DNA of 64,000 nt from Guadua angustifolia (GCA_036346375.1 CM070515.1:9694423-9758422), one strand, 5' to 3'; counted from the stretch's first letter, positions 46,986 through 59,026 are shown. Translations and numbers: made by a program. The notes: generated by a model from the sequence alone, not told the origin.

Positions 46986-49900
46986 AATACACCGCGTTTG
47001 CAATCGGGTATTGTAATGTTTTCGTCAAAGCGCAGTTATAAATTCTTCTGTATTTAGATGATCCTTTTCTGATTCATATGATCACTATTGTTCTAGTTCT
47101 TGCCTAGACCTCCAGAAGATTTGATCATAACAGTTGCAGCACGCACGCACCCGTAACGCATAGGGAGCCAGGGAGGGAGGGGGAGAGAGGCATTTCAGAA
47201 TCCACCAGATTTTCTTACATATAGAGACCTAGCAGCATGTTGTTGATCAGACTGAATTAGATGATACCACTTACTAGGATTCTCAGGACCTTCATGTCCA
47301 CGCTGCCAAGTGAATCCAGATACTGAAACTTTTTATCCCTTATGTTGATGACTGCTAAACACCAATGCACCTCCTTGTGTATGGGAACATAAATCTAGAC
47401 AGAAGGTCAGAAATAACTAGTTTCAGTTAGATGAATAGTCAAATCGTGGGAGGATGTAATATTGAAAAGAGGACCCAAAAAGCATTTACCTTATCGCACT
47501 CAATTAGGCTGTACCCTAACTTCCTTTTTGTTGTCCATCTCCTAACAGCCTTATAATCATACCCACCCATAATCAGCTGACAAACAAAAACAGGAGAAAA
47601 TTATGAGGCTAATTAGTTTGTTCTGGTGACATAAATAATCTATTATGAGCTATGACCAATGGAAACTGAGATTAAATACAATATATATCAATATCATAAC
47701 ACAATCTGCCAGTACAAGTAATGATATCAGTTGATGCTATGAATATGGAATCATCATAATTAAGGCCCCACTCGTTTCAGCTTCTTCTTTAAAAAAAAAA
47801 AGCATATTGTTTGCCGAACGAAAGAATTTTTGCCGAACGAAAGAATTCTGTATAGCTTCTCCCACAATCAGAAGTTGCCCTCTACATAGAATTAGAATCA
47901 GGATGGAACCTAATTCTCGCTACTCCGGTCCGAAACCTAAAAGTCGCAGCTGGCCTGACCCAATTCTCCCACAATCAGAAGCAGCTTCTCCCATAATCCA
48001 GAATCCATAATCCAAAAGCTGAAACGAACTAAGCCTAAATAGTATTACACCAAACCTACTACTTTAATAACATGCACAAGTGCAAATGTCTAGTAATGAC
48101 AAACACAAGGATTAAAAAAGCTAATAAAATTTGGAGCAAAAAATGGTCTAGAATTAGGACATAGGGCACATGCACTAAGCAGAATCAAGCAGAAGATACC
48201 TGACTGTAACTCTACAGGGATTCAAGTAAAGATCATAGCAAGGGAAAGGTAAAGCAATGCCTAAATGATGTTCCAGATCATTGGATATAGTAGTGGACCT
48301 TCTTGTAGAAAAAGGTGCTGAAGAAGTGGCATTTTAAGAACTTGTTAGGTTCTCTCAGTTCTCTCTCTTTCAGCAGTTCAAGATATAAATTTATGACCTG
48401 AAAAGAGTGAAAAATATATACACTTAATGTTAAATTCTATATGCTTGACTCTAGAGTCCGAAAAGACCAAAAATATAGCAGAAGCAATAAAATACCTCAT
48501 CATTTAGCCACTCTTTGTCATTCAAGCACTGCAAGATCTCTCTTGTTATGACAATATTTGAAGCTTCATGAACTGCTAATCTTTCATGTCTGGAAAAAGG
48601 GCCATTTTAGATAGTGCTAATTAAGCTAGACATATGCGCAAGAAATGTGCCTACTGCCTACTGTTTCTTAATAAGATCAGAGAAGAAGATAAACCTGTTC
48701 CTGCCACCAAGAGCACGACGAACACTGTCCTCATCCTCATCCGTCAGAGGAATAAAAGGTTCAGGCACCTCCTGAAACGCATGCGATCACAGTTATTAGC
48801 ATCAAGCAATGGAATAACATGTTCTTCAGTAAGATCATCCACTAGTTTCGTTATAACATTTTAGTCTTGTTTTCTTTTAACTGTAAGTGCAATTTCAGTA
48901 TTCAGAAATAACAACATGAAGCATTTTTTCTAGTTTACAATGTAGATGAAATTGCAAACTCACAGGTTCGTATCCCAAAATACCATGAAAATAAAATGCT
49001 TCGACCATACTGAGCTCAACATCCTTTGGTAGGCTCTATATTTTTGGAATATGGGAGTAACAACAAACCAGATTATTTACAATCAATTCGTATAGAACTA
49101 GAAGGCTAGAGAAATATCTATTTCAAGAGATATAAAAAGCATTATATATATATAGACACACACACACACACTTTTTCCTCAAACAGGGTGTTCGGAATTA
49201 GCCACTTTGGCCAGCTATTTCCTTGTGAATATTATTGCGAGGTTAAACGAACAAACCACTTGCATGCCACAGCAACGAACAGGTTATCTATGCTCGAGAT
49301 TCCAGAATCACAGTATCCTATGACACACTAATAGTATCACATCAAGTGTAATAGCACTACATACAAGTCAACAATGTTAATATCATATTCATGTTGGCGA
49401 GGCAAGCAAACAAAAAGTTAGTCATTGCTATTTTTTGAAAATGACTCAGCTTTATCAGTTCTATTATTACCAAATAATTAGTTCACAAAATAAACAGTGT
49501 TTCTTGGAGATATTAAATCAAGTATCATATTATATACAAGCATGAAGAAAGCCTCCTCATTTGGCTTTACTAGCACCAAACTCCTTTCCCAGCAACTCAA
49601 ACCCTAACCAGGCCACCACAAGACTCCATGCTTTGTTCAACGTAACTACTAACTATTAAGTGAACAAACCCATACATTTCGACAAAGTTCTAGTCCTATT
49701 CAATTAAAGCATGTTGGGCACAAATTTACAGCAACACCACCACCCTTTATGTGCAGCGCCTAACATTGTATCATTATACACTACATTCATCATAAAACAA
49801 ATGATTCAATAAAGTTGTACCTCTTTCATGGGCGTGATCGGCGGGAGGACCTCGGCGAGCCGCACATGCCCATGGTGGCCCTTCTCGGCGAGGCGCACCT

Positions 49901-50552
49901 CGAACTCAAGTGTCCTGAGCCTGGCGTCCCGCTTCCGTCTGGATGCCTCGTACAGCTCTCTGTACAGCGGCAACCTCCCCACCACCACCGTGCCCTTCAC
50001 CTCTTCCTCGTCCTGTTGCTGTTGCTCCTCGTCCTCCTTTCTATCCTCCCTGCCATCGACGGTGACCACCTCGGCGGTCGCCTCCGGCCCTCTCGGCACA
50101 TCGGCGGAGGGGGTAGGTGGCGGGGGATGGGAGACGCTGTTGACGAGCTCGACGTACTGCTCGAGGCCGAGAGATTGGGGTGGCGGCCGTGGCGGGGACG
50201 GAGAATACCACGAGGAGTTCGAGTGGGGCCGGGTGGGGCCGAGGCGAAAGGCGCGGAGGACGCGTTGGGGCCCATGGATGGGGCGCGGGAGCGGCGGCGG
50301 AGGGGGGAGGCGGCGGCGGTTGGGGAGGGAGGAGGGCGTGGACGAGGAAGGTCCCGGCGCGGAGGAGCAGGAGGAGGAGGCGGGAAGATGAGGAGAGGAG
50401 TGGTGGATAGGCGGAGCGGGGTGGGTGGGAAGGAGGGTGGGGAGGGGCGCGAGCTTGGGCTTCTTGGAAGGAGGGGGAGGGGAAGGCGGGAAGGAGGGGA
50501 GGAGGCGTTGGTCGGCGGAGAGGCGCTTGCGGCTGTCGGTGAGGGCGCCCAT
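46298..50552 (-). CDS. ESD4: ESD4/ULP1-type SUMO-specific cysteine protease
   Basis: ULP1-family enzymes trim SUMO precursors and remove SUMO from targets; Arabidopsis ESD4 does this at the nuclear rim and affects flowering time. Nine exons on the - strand: 50552-49821, 48771-48695, 48589-48496, 48397-48299, 47576-47490, 47394-47275, 46868-46765, 46550-46478, 46360-46298. All have GT-AG borders and matching phases, giving 482 aa, close to ESD4. Exon 1 (244 aa) is Pro/Ser-rich, ends in LYREL..RLRTLEFEVRLAEK, and is poorly conserved as usual for the family. The C48 peptidase domain follows: LNDEVINLYLELLKEREL, FLKCHFFSTFFYKK, YDYKAVRRWTTKRKLGYSLI. Triad His373 (VHWCLAVIN), Asp390 (QYLDSL), Cys441 (WDCGMFMLKY) with oxyanion Gln435 are all present. 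The ATG follows a (CGG)n run. No defect was found. Confidence 0.96.
46954..46983. repeat. (GA)n microsatellite in an intron of the SUMO protease
   Basis: About 15 uninterrupted GA units in the intron between exons 6 and 7. Confidence 0.93.
49140..49172. repeat. (AT)n-(AC)n microsatellite in intron 1 of the SUMO protease
   Basis: TATATATATATA is followed by GACACACACACACACAC. Confidence 0.9.
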
Positions 50553-50616
50553 CGCCGGCGGCGGCGGCGGCGGCGGCGGAAACCCTAGACGAATATCCGT
50601 GCTTCCTTCCCTTTCT

Positions 50617-50661
50617 CACCTCGTCCGTCCTCCTTTCTGTTCTCCCTGTCATCGACGGTGA
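50617..50661. repeat. Leader copy of a coding segment of the SUMO protease exon 1
   Basis: This part of the presumed 5' leader matches 50029-50065 of exon 1 in the same orientation: both contain GTCCTCCTTTCT, TCTCCCTGTCATCGACGGTG in the leader and TCCTCCCTGCCATCGACGGT in the exon. About 40 bp, with a few mismatches. In the gene the segment encodes VTVDGREDRKED. Confidence 0.75.
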
Positions 50662-50665
50662 CGAA

Positions 50666-51230
50666 TTTTTGTTTCATTTTAAATCACGTCATGTGCTTCG
50701 CGGCCGGAAAGTTAGAGGAACAGTAAATTTCGAGGAAAATATTCCATCCGATTCCGTGGTGCTCTTCGGATTACGATTTCGGGAAGGAGCCACACCACAC
50801 GCTCTTCGGATTTGTTAAAAGTTGGATGGATCGTGATGATTGGAGTGCGGAAATCAATAATTCCCGTTGCTTTTTCATTAAAAAAAAATTAATATTTTAT
50901 ATTAGCAAAAGTGAAATTCTAGCGCACGGTTGGATCAGCCTGCAACGGCATAGGTCGGAGCCGTCCGATCAACCAACACGCCTCTTAAAGTCGTGACTCA
51001 TTAGGGAACCACCTCGCCGTCGCTCCCCGTGTTAGGCCTCGCGCAGACCACCTCGCCATCGAGGATAGGAGACAACGGACTACACCTCACATCAGCCGTA
51101 AGATCGAAGCTCTGGTTTCTCGTTCAGGCTACTCCTAAGCCAGCAAGCAACAACTTGATCCATCCCAATCTCGTGACATCTTCATGTGAGTGCTTGCGTT
51201 CCTGATTGCTGGATTTTCTCTCCCTTTTTC
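50666..51230. other. Promoter-side region of the SUMO protease
   Basis: Sequence upstream of the - strand gene. It contains a repeated phrase ACGCTCTTCGGATT/GTGCTCTTCGGATT (50760, 50800) and no coding frame. No TATA box was assigned. Confidence 0.45.
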
Positions 51231-52850
51231 TCTATACTAGATAATGACCCGCGCTACGCCGCGGCATGTGTAATTTGTTTTCTGCGTCACGTGAAATTTT
51301 GATCGCTTAATACTTATAGGAAAACCGTAATCCCGGCTTTTCCGTTTTTTTAAGAAAAACGTGTCAAAAATAGTCTAGAGGGATAATGACAAAAAATTAT
51401 TAGAGATGACAACCTTCTTTTGTCGAGTCGAATACTCTATACGCTCACCGAAAGTAATAATACATGTTCAAAAACCACCCACCGTGAAAAAATAGCCTAG
51501 AGGAAAAAGGCGAAAAATTATTAGAGATAACAATCTTCTTTTGTCAAGCCTAATACTTTATGCGTCCACCGAGTAATAATACATGTTTAAAAAAATATCA
51601 GAGATCGAGATGGAAAATCGAGTTGGGGAAAAAGTCTAGAGATAGAGCTGCACACATATCTCTGGCGATGAAAACTTTTTTCCCATGAAAAACGGAGAAT
51701 ACAACCGTGAATAAAAAAATACGGTTTTTTTTAAATGGGAAAATAAAGACGAATGACCCGTACGTGAACATGAGGAAAAATGGCGAAAAATTATTAGAGA
51801 CGACAATCTTCTTTTGTCGAGCCTAATACTCTACACGTCCACTGAGTAATAGTACATGTTCGCGACAAAAAATTATTAGAGATGACAACCTTCTTTTGTC
51901 GAGTTGAATACTCTACACGTTCACATGTTTAAAAAAAAACCCGCGGTTATGACCCGTTGGCAAATCTCTAAGTTGCTATAAACCTTCGACGAACTTGTGT
52001 TTTTTTGTGACGAAAACTTTTTTTTTGGTTTTTTTGGGCGGCGAAAACTTTTTTTTCGGTTTTTTTTGTGGCGAAAACATTTTTTCCGGTTTTTTGGGCA
52101 GCGAAAACATTTTTTCCGGTTTTTTGGGCAGCGAAAACAATTTTTCCGGGTTTTTTGGGCGGCGGAAACATTTTTTCCGTTTTTTTCGGTGCCGAAAAAA
52201 ATTTCTCGGAAAAAACGGAGAAAGGACCTGAACGTTATTAGAGATGACAACCTTTTTTTGTCGAGTCGAATACTCAACACGTTCAAATGTTTAAAAAAAA
52301 CCCGCGGTTACGACCCGTTGGCAAATCTCTAAGTTGCTATAAACCTTCGACAAACCTGTGTTTTTTTGTGACGAAAACTTTTTTCGTTTTTTTTGGGCAG
52401 CGGAAACTTGTTTTCCGTCTTTTTTTTGCGGCGGAAACATTTTTTCCGGTTTTTTGGGCAGTGAAAACATTTTTTCCGGGTTTTTTGGGCGGCGGAAACA
52501 TTTTTTCCGTTTTTTTTCGGTGACAAAAAATTTTTCCCGGGAAAAACGGAGAAAGGACTCGAACGTAAGAAGCAGGGACCTGTTTGTTATTTTTTTGGAC
52601 CTGTTCGCTATCCTGAAAAATTAGAAAATGGCTTGTTCGCGATTTAAGATTAACGGGAGGCTTTTCCGTAAAATACCGCGCCAGGGACCTAAACGCGAAG
52701 AAAAAAAATATTTCCGTCTCACAAAAAATCGCGAAGGATCTATCCGTAATTTCGAAGAAACGGAGGGACTTTTTCGCGAAATTATGCGGCGTCACGTGGA
52801 TAGGCTGGGAGGGCACACTTTCTTCCGCCTGTAATAGAGTTGATATGCCT
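51231..52850. mobile_element. Helitron-like or unclassified AT-rich repeat with nested tandem units
   Basis: It opens TCTATACTAGATAATGACCC, a start resembling 5' ends of plant Helitrons; no 3' hairpin-CTRR end was identified. Inside, the phrase ATTATTAGAGATGACAACCT and close variants recur at about 51390, 51510, 51790, 51873 and 52237. A block of about 350 bp is tandemly duplicated (51873-52220, 52235-52550; offset about 361 bp), and each copy holds 30-bp units of the form GCGAAAACATTTTTTCCGGT plus TTTTTGGGCA. No transposase or helicase. A shorter relative lies at 13280-14080. Confidence 0.6.
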
Positions 52851-53084
52851 TCGTGCCCCTCAACAATTCGATGAAATGTCAAGGTAGCATAATGATGTAG
52901 TTGATGCAGTCTTTTTCTGCTGATTTTGAGGAGTATTAGGGAGATTTTTCTACTGGCCTCTGCACCATGAATGGGTTGATCATTGAGTGAATTTTAGTCA
53001 AGGATGCCCTCAAGAAAAACTTGGTAGATATATGGCAAGCAGTAACTATAACCTTAACCTAAAACTTCTTAAGAATATGTGCTT

Positions 53085-54985
53085 ATTTAGCATCGTCTTG
53101 ATCATCTCGACAAGGTTCTGTTCTTCCTCTCCACTATACCATTCTATTGAGGGATATATGGAGAAGAAAACTAATGCTTAATACCTAACTCATCACAAAT
53201 ATTCTCAAAGTAGTAGCTCTTGAATTATGTGCCATTGTTACTATGTATAGCTCATAATGCACCTGAGAGCTCAATAGACAATTACGGACCATTCCCTTAA
53301 AGTTGGCAAAATACTTATCTTTCGAGGCTACGAAAAACACCTAAGAAAATCTCAAAAATCATCAACAATAACAAGAACGTAACACTTCCCACCCGTTGAC
53401 TGTACTCTAGCTAAACCAACAGTGTTTATATGTAAAAACTGTTCTAGTGCATCAGTTATCACAACAGTGACTGGAGGATGAGAAGCATCAACTATCTTGC
53501 TATGTTGGTAAGAAGAACAAATCAAGTTTGGAAAAATATCCTGTGCAATCACCCCTCCCGGTGAAACCACCGTGCAACTGAACTAAAAAAAGTTTCAAAA
53601 AATTCTGAAAAAAATCATGGATGTACATCTCAACTTACCCCACCTACATATAAAATTTCATGATCAAATTCATCTTATACTAGCAGCTACAAAAAAGACA
53701 AATTTCGCATGAACAGTGATTTTTTACTGTTCATCACTATTCATTTTTGCTGCTTGTTTTTTTTGTACCCGCTAGGATAGGATGAATTTGATCATGAAAT
53801 TTTATATGTAGGTGGGGTAAGTTGAGATGTACATCCATGATTTTTTTCAGAATTTTTTGAAACTTTTTTTAGTTCAGTTGCACGGTGGTTTCACGGAGGG
53901 GGGGTTGCACCGGATATGTTGCCATCAAGTTTTTGACCATCTTGAGTTTAGCCAAACCACAAATGAGATCATGGCTATTAACTAGGGTCAAGTGATCAAA
54001 TCCAATGTGACCAAGTCTCCTATGCCAAAAGAAGATATCATGGGACTTTGAAGCAACTAGGCAACGAAGAGAATCACTAGAAAAATCAGCACAAAAAACT
54101 TTCCCATACCTACAAATCTCACAAAGTAACTTTCTAGAAGAATCGAGAATTCTACAGGCATTACACTTGAAACTTACCTCGAAATCGCCATCGATAAGTT
54201 GAGAAACGGAAAGCAATTTGTATTGCAGTTTACTTACTAAAGCAACGTGCTTAAGAATAAAATTATCATTAATGCAAATGGTACATTTGGCGATGACTTT
54301 ACCTAACGAAGCATCAAGAGGTAGAGTAGACAACATCAATCTCATTAGTCTTGAATTGGAAATAAAAACACATCAAGAGTTAGAGTAGACAAGTCGGTGG
54401 TGTCTTTAATGGTAGTCACCTTCATCTCCTAAACCTAAAGATCGAGTGTTGTTAAAAAATACCGAGCGTTCTTCGAGTCAGAGTACATGCACCCTACTGT
54501 CCAGAGATCGCTCAGAATCTTCGTGAATCGCCCAAAATGCTCGTCCAGGGACTCACCAGCGTGCTACCCAAACTTGTTATAGTCACACTTATATTGATCT
54601 TGCGTCACCATTTTGATCTAAGTGGTTACCTCATGGTATTTATCGAGGGTCATCTAGATCTAGCGGATAGATAGAAGATGAAAGATTCTATCGTACTCAC
54701 TATGACTAAGACCTTGTATGAGGATGTTCCTTGCCTTAGTATTCGCCTTAACGTCAATCATATTTGTGGCATTGACTTCTTATCGGTAGAAACCTTATAC
54801 GGAAGCTTTACATTCTGCCAGATCATGTAGCCCTGAGCAATGATATATGATTCTATTAGCGACTTTCAAAAAGGACAGTTGACCCCCAAGAAATTAGAAG
54901 CTTGGTGGAATACTTATTCAATGACATGGCTTTCTAGACCGATCAAGATTTAGAAAAGGGCTAAATCGAATTCTAATACCAATTA
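53085..54985 (-). pseudogene. Second Ty1/copia remnant (gag and integrase pieces)
   Basis: On the - strand: gag traces at 54720-54400 (KARNILIQGLSHSEYDRIFH); protease-side and GAG-pre-integrase region at 54345-53900 (LLSVSQLIDGDFEVSF, FFWHRRLGHIGFDHLTLV); integrase at 53570-53085 (VIVDDF, then EFKS-like, SSPYIPQ, NGIVERKNRTL pieces) with several stops. A primer-binding-like site TGGTATTAGAA lies at 54981-54971 on the - strand, so the 5' LTR should begin just to its right. Reverse transcriptase and RNase H are absent. A MITE splits it at 53530. It is more decayed than the element at 34984. Confidence 0.8.
53530..53923. mobile_element. Mutator-type foldback MITE with 9-bp target duplication
   Basis: ATCAAGTTT flanks both sides (53521-53529 and 53924-53932). 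Arms of about 150 bp are inverted and nearly identical, starting GGAAAAATATCCTGTGCAA on the left and GGCAACATATCCGGTGCAA on the inverted right; they include GTGAAACCACCGTGCAACTG and CATGGATGTACATCTCAACT. The central loop of about 100 bp holds a small GAACAGTGA/TCACTATTC palindrome. Length 394 bp, no ORF. Confidence 0.92.
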
Positions 54986-55745
54986 AAAGACCGAAATAGC
55001 GATCAAAAGGAGGGTGAATGATCTCAAATAATTTTCCAACCTACTGGACAAGAAGAGCCAACCAAAAAACAAGAACTTCACCCTATGCTTGTTCGTGGAG
55101 TTTTGATGATCAAAATAATCTTAAATGACATCATATAAGTCACAACAAGCACAAACAAGAGAAAAACAAACATAGAATATGATCTATTAAATCTTTCTTC
55201 TAAAATACAAAGAACGAAGATATGCAATTTATAATTAACACAGTATGAATTCCTAATTAAATGTATCGCTCAAGCTCACTGGGAAGGCCAATAGCAACTC
55301 AAAATTATAAATTCAGTTTTCTAAACTAAAACAAACTCACACAAATTGACATAAGCCTAACAAATGTCAAAATACTCATCACATATCTATGGATTGACCT
55401 TCACATAGTCTCACAATAATTATATTGGTGCATCTCAATAAAAGTATTAAAAAGTAAAGGTCAAAAGAGCATCTCAGGTACCTAAAAAAATAAAACATGT
55501 CAAATAAAAAAGAATGAAGGGAGTAGGAGCTACCAAATTAAGTGGCAAAATTCGCTACACAATATTGCAAAATTGTGATGTTTGTTCCAGGACACTACCA
55601 TTTTGTGTCTTTGCTAGATGACGTACTATACTTTGGTCAGCACAATATATACACGGCAAATTTCCAGGTTCACCCCTTAGTGCAACCTCCGTGACATGTC
55701 CATGTCGTGGGTACTCGCTAGCAAAAGGTTGCTATTCTGCTATTA
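54986..55745 (-). other. Probable 5' LTR of the second copia remnant, boundary not found
   Basis: The start GACCGAAATAGCGATCAAAA and AGGGTGAATGATCTCAAATA echoes the LTR end at 34988 (GACCGAGATGTCGCCTAGAG, GGGGTGAATAGGCG), which supports LTR identity. Beyond about 55100 only AT-rich DNA is visible and no outer LTR end was recognised. Confidence 0.45.
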
Positions 55746-55747
55746 TC

Positions 55748-56165
55748 TGTAACACCGTGATCTAAAATTTGCTCAAAGCCCAGTCTACGGTGGGCTTGAT
55801 CCATACATGCTTAATATCCCGCATACACTTCGTCATTGTTTTGTATAAGAGGGTTAACTCAAAGAAGCTATATTTAGACCCGAATGCATTTATATGCTAC
55901 TATAACTTATTTCTAACCAGCAATGTATGATCCTATAATCATAACTTCGTATAAACCACGTGGACCGCCCTGGGAATGGTTGATGTGCAAATCCCATCCG
56001 ACTCCCGTTGTGCGTTGCATTGCGGACCGTTCTACGTTTCCTTTTAGACATAGCGAAGAGGTACAGGGAGATATCCCTAGGTCGCCTTACGTATTGCCAG
56101 GCATAATTCCCAAGGTAATGATCGTAGCGGCTGCAAACGTATCTCCGAGTTGGAGATAGTTAAAA
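55748..56165 (+). repeat. LTR-like fragment (gypsy type, low confidence)
   Basis: It starts with TGTAACACCGTGATCTAAAA, a sequence of the form that opens many plant gypsy LTRs, and changes to moderately GC-rich DNA with a 78-codon frame lacking any known domain. No partner copy, PPT or PBS was seen. Confidence 0.4.
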
Positions 56166-56234
56166 CGTCTTTTCTCTGTTGTTTAACCCTCCGGGCAGTT
56201 TGTATCTTTCTTCTAACTAATTGCAGCCACTTAA

Positions 56235-56572
56235 CGAATTATTTTTTAACTAATATTTGAAAAATAAAAAATTACAAAAATAATATGCCAAAATTAAAAA
56301 TTACAAACATAGCTCCCTGTCGCCATTTAAAATAGCGACAGAGGCCTGTCGCCAAACCTCCCTTCCTTTCTTCTGGGCTTGCTCGGTGGAGATGAAGCTC
56401 TCTGTCGCCATTCCAATTGGTGACAGTCTGTCGTCATTTCAAATGGCGATAAAGAGTTTATCACCTGTCACCATTTAGAATGACTACAGGGAGGTATATT
56501 TATAATTTTTAATTTCGGCATATTATTTCTATAAATTTTTATTTTTTAACTATTATTTTAAAAAATAATTCG
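56235..56572. mobile_element. Foldback MITE with CTGTCGCCATTT core
   Basis: Inverted arms of about 85 bp start CGAATTATTTTTTAA at both ends and include AATAATATGCC and CCCTGT. Internal palindromes of the form TGTCGCCATTTAAAATAGCG lie between. The possible flanking duplication is imperfect (CCACTTAA against CCACTCAT). Length 338 bp. Confidence 0.8.
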
Positions 56573-57257
56573 CCACTCATCACTGTTCTATACTATGCTA
56601 TTTTGCTCTCTCCTACCGTTTTATTAAAAAAATCTGGTCTTTTCTTCAATTTTGTAGTTGAAATTTCCAACTAAACTTTTAAAATCCAGTGTTTGAAAGG
56701 TTCCCAGTTGAAACCCTTCGTGTTGAAAGTTTTAAATCTCTGTTGATATATCTTTGTCTGCTGCAGAAACCATATAAAAGATACCCTCTAAACAGCAGGA
56801 ACTATTTTTTTTTTAACAAAAAGAAGACTGCGATTTCATTTACTTGACAAGGGATTTACAGAAAACAAGAGAAACAAAAACAATGATTGAAACATAACTT
56901 TTTCTTAATAGAAAGGCAGGCAGATCTCTTGCCCGATCTTAAAAAATTATCTCCACCCTGTGTGTGTATCGTCATCGTATACTTTCCAGTAAAAACAAAA
57001 AGGGGCACTCCAATTTGTTTCAGCAGTTCGGCTTCTGCAGAAAAACAACTACTATCGACGACGGATGGTTTACGTGTGCTAAGAAAAGAAATAACAAATT
57101 ACTAGAAGTTCTCAATAAAATATTTCTGCGCCGTGGAACTAATTCATAACCATTGGATGGTATCTAGAACAAATTTAAACTACAAAGATAACAAAGAATT
57201 ATAAAAAATAAAACAAGATATATATCACAGTTCAAATATGAGTTGCTAAAGATTGAG
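56573..57257. other. Intergenic DNA, nothing recognised
   Basis: AT-rich sequence with frames of up to 72 codons and no domain. Confidence 0.45.
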
Positions 57258-58602
57258 TCTATGTAGGGTTTGTTTGTTTGAGCTTCGGCTTTTTGGTTAC
57301 TTAAAGCCGGCTTTTTGACTTAAACAACTAAAAACAGTCCGCTTTTAAGACAAGCCAACCTGTTGGGCAAACTACAAACAAACTAACTTTTGTTGGGCTG
57401 GCTTATTGTTGCGAAGCACGAAATGTCCAAAATATCCTTGTTCAAGTGAGCTTGCATATCATCGGTTTTGAGTTAGAACATGATATCGATGAACACATAG
57501 CAATCATTAGAACTAAATAATTAATAAAATTCTCAATTCATACAAACATTAGAGTTGATTTGCATACAAACAATCATCTTTGATTAAATTGCAAAACAAA
57601 ACACAGAGTCAAAATTAGAATTATTGTTCATCATTTATTCATCGTCCAAAAACAGAGCAGAGGTAGATAACGATTCACCACGACGAAGGGGAGGCGGTGA
57701 TGGCCAAGTTCGGTGGTGGTGACATCAGGGTCCATTGGCGTTATATGGTCGAGGACATTGTCTTGGAGGACGATGACCACAACGAAGGGGAGGAGGTGAC
57801 GGCCGGATCTGGCGGAGGTTGACGGAGGTCAGCCACCTCCCACCGCGCGACTTCGAATCCCGCCACCTCCCATCGCACGCACGTCGGATCCAACCATCTC
57901 TCGTCACAAGTCGGTGATGATGAGGTCTGGATCCGGTTGGATCACACCCTATCTCCCGCCACACCATAGCCGGATCCGACCATCTCCCGTCACAAGTCGG
58001 TGATGATGAGGTCTGGATTCGGTTGGATCACACCCTATCTCCTGCCACACCGCGGCCGGATCCGACCACCTCCCGCCGCACCGCAGTGAGATCTGGCCAG
58101 CTTGCATATAGTCCTCCATGCTTCACTGGTCAAGTGAGAGGGATATGAGAAAGAGGCAGCTGGATGACAGAGAGATGGAGGAGTGGGTGGTCGGCATCAG
58201 TCGTGGGGATGACAGTTCCACCGGGAGCAATCCTCAACAAGGCACTAGTCACCCTTTAGGCGATTCGGCAATGGGAAACAGGAAGGGATTGGAATGGGAG
58301 TGGGAGAGGTTGTGGTGGATGTTTCGTTGAGGGAGGGGAGGACTAGAGGAGAATTGAGGAGAGGATTGAGAGAGGCAGCAAGAGGATTGAGTTTATATGC
58401 AATAGCATTGGCGGGTAATTTCGATGAAGTTCAGTGACGAAGTTTATTTTTATCCCACAAAAGAAAAAAAAAACCATTTCCCTAGCTTATGGCTTATAGT
58501 TGTAAGATGACAAAGCTTTTTTAAAGCATGGCTACAAAGCCTCCAATTTTTTTTGGGTTTTTGGTTTTTAAGCAGAGGAAAAGCCAAAACAAACGAGTCA
58601 TA
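57258..58602. mobile_element. TIR-like element with GC-rich, tandemly duplicated core (candidate)
   Basis: The left edge GTTTGTTTGAGCTTCGGCTT and the inverted right edge GTTTGTTTTGGCTTTTCCTC are similar, with AAGCC-rich subterminal DNA on both sides. Between 57660 and 58400 the DNA turns GC-rich. An 86-bp unit starting CGGATC(C)(A/G)ACCATCTC is repeated at 57886 and 57972, with a partial third copy near 58058. Frames of 70-80 codons show no domain. A non-autonomous hAT or Mutator-like element carrying a host fragment is possible. Ends are approximate. Confidence 0.45.
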
Positions 58603-59026
58603 GTGTAGTAATCAGTATTGCTAATGTAATAATTCATTGTTTTAAGTTTCTTCGTAAGGTCCTGCTTTACTATGATGGAAGACATCGTAGAATCCGTTTC
58701 TCCATAGTGATCATCCTCATGTCTCTTAACACTGAAGAACTTTCTTTTGTTAATGTAACAAATGGATATGCCTCTAGAATAATACATAATGTTCGGGGAA
58801 GCAGCAAGTGGATGCAGCAATTTTAATTTGTTTCCCCAACTAGTCATCTTGATGCCTTTTCTTACACTGGCTTCTCTGACCTTTCTCATGATTATTTCTT
58901 GCTCACATACTTTTTAGGGCTTACAGTGCTCAGAACATGCATGCAGATTGCTCAACCTCCTGGAGAGATTTCCATCCCTTATTTCCTCCCAAATATTGAG
59001 TCAAAAATTAGCCACCATGTCATTGG
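58603..59026 (-). other. 3' UTR and downstream region of the ABCC gene
   Basis: Sequence just past the TAG stop on the - strand. A 122-codon frame at 58889-58521 shows no domain and is not called. Confidence 0.5.

Noticed and set aside
49815..50588. 257-codon and 187-codon + strand frames over the SUMO-protease exon 1
   Set aside because: They are antisense shadows of a GC-rich coding exon; the - strand frame has family homology and correct splice junctions.
51995..52624. Phe/Gly-rich and Lys/Asn-rich periodic proteins on both strands
   Set aside because: Produced by 30-bp tandem repeats staying in frame; no start context, no domain.
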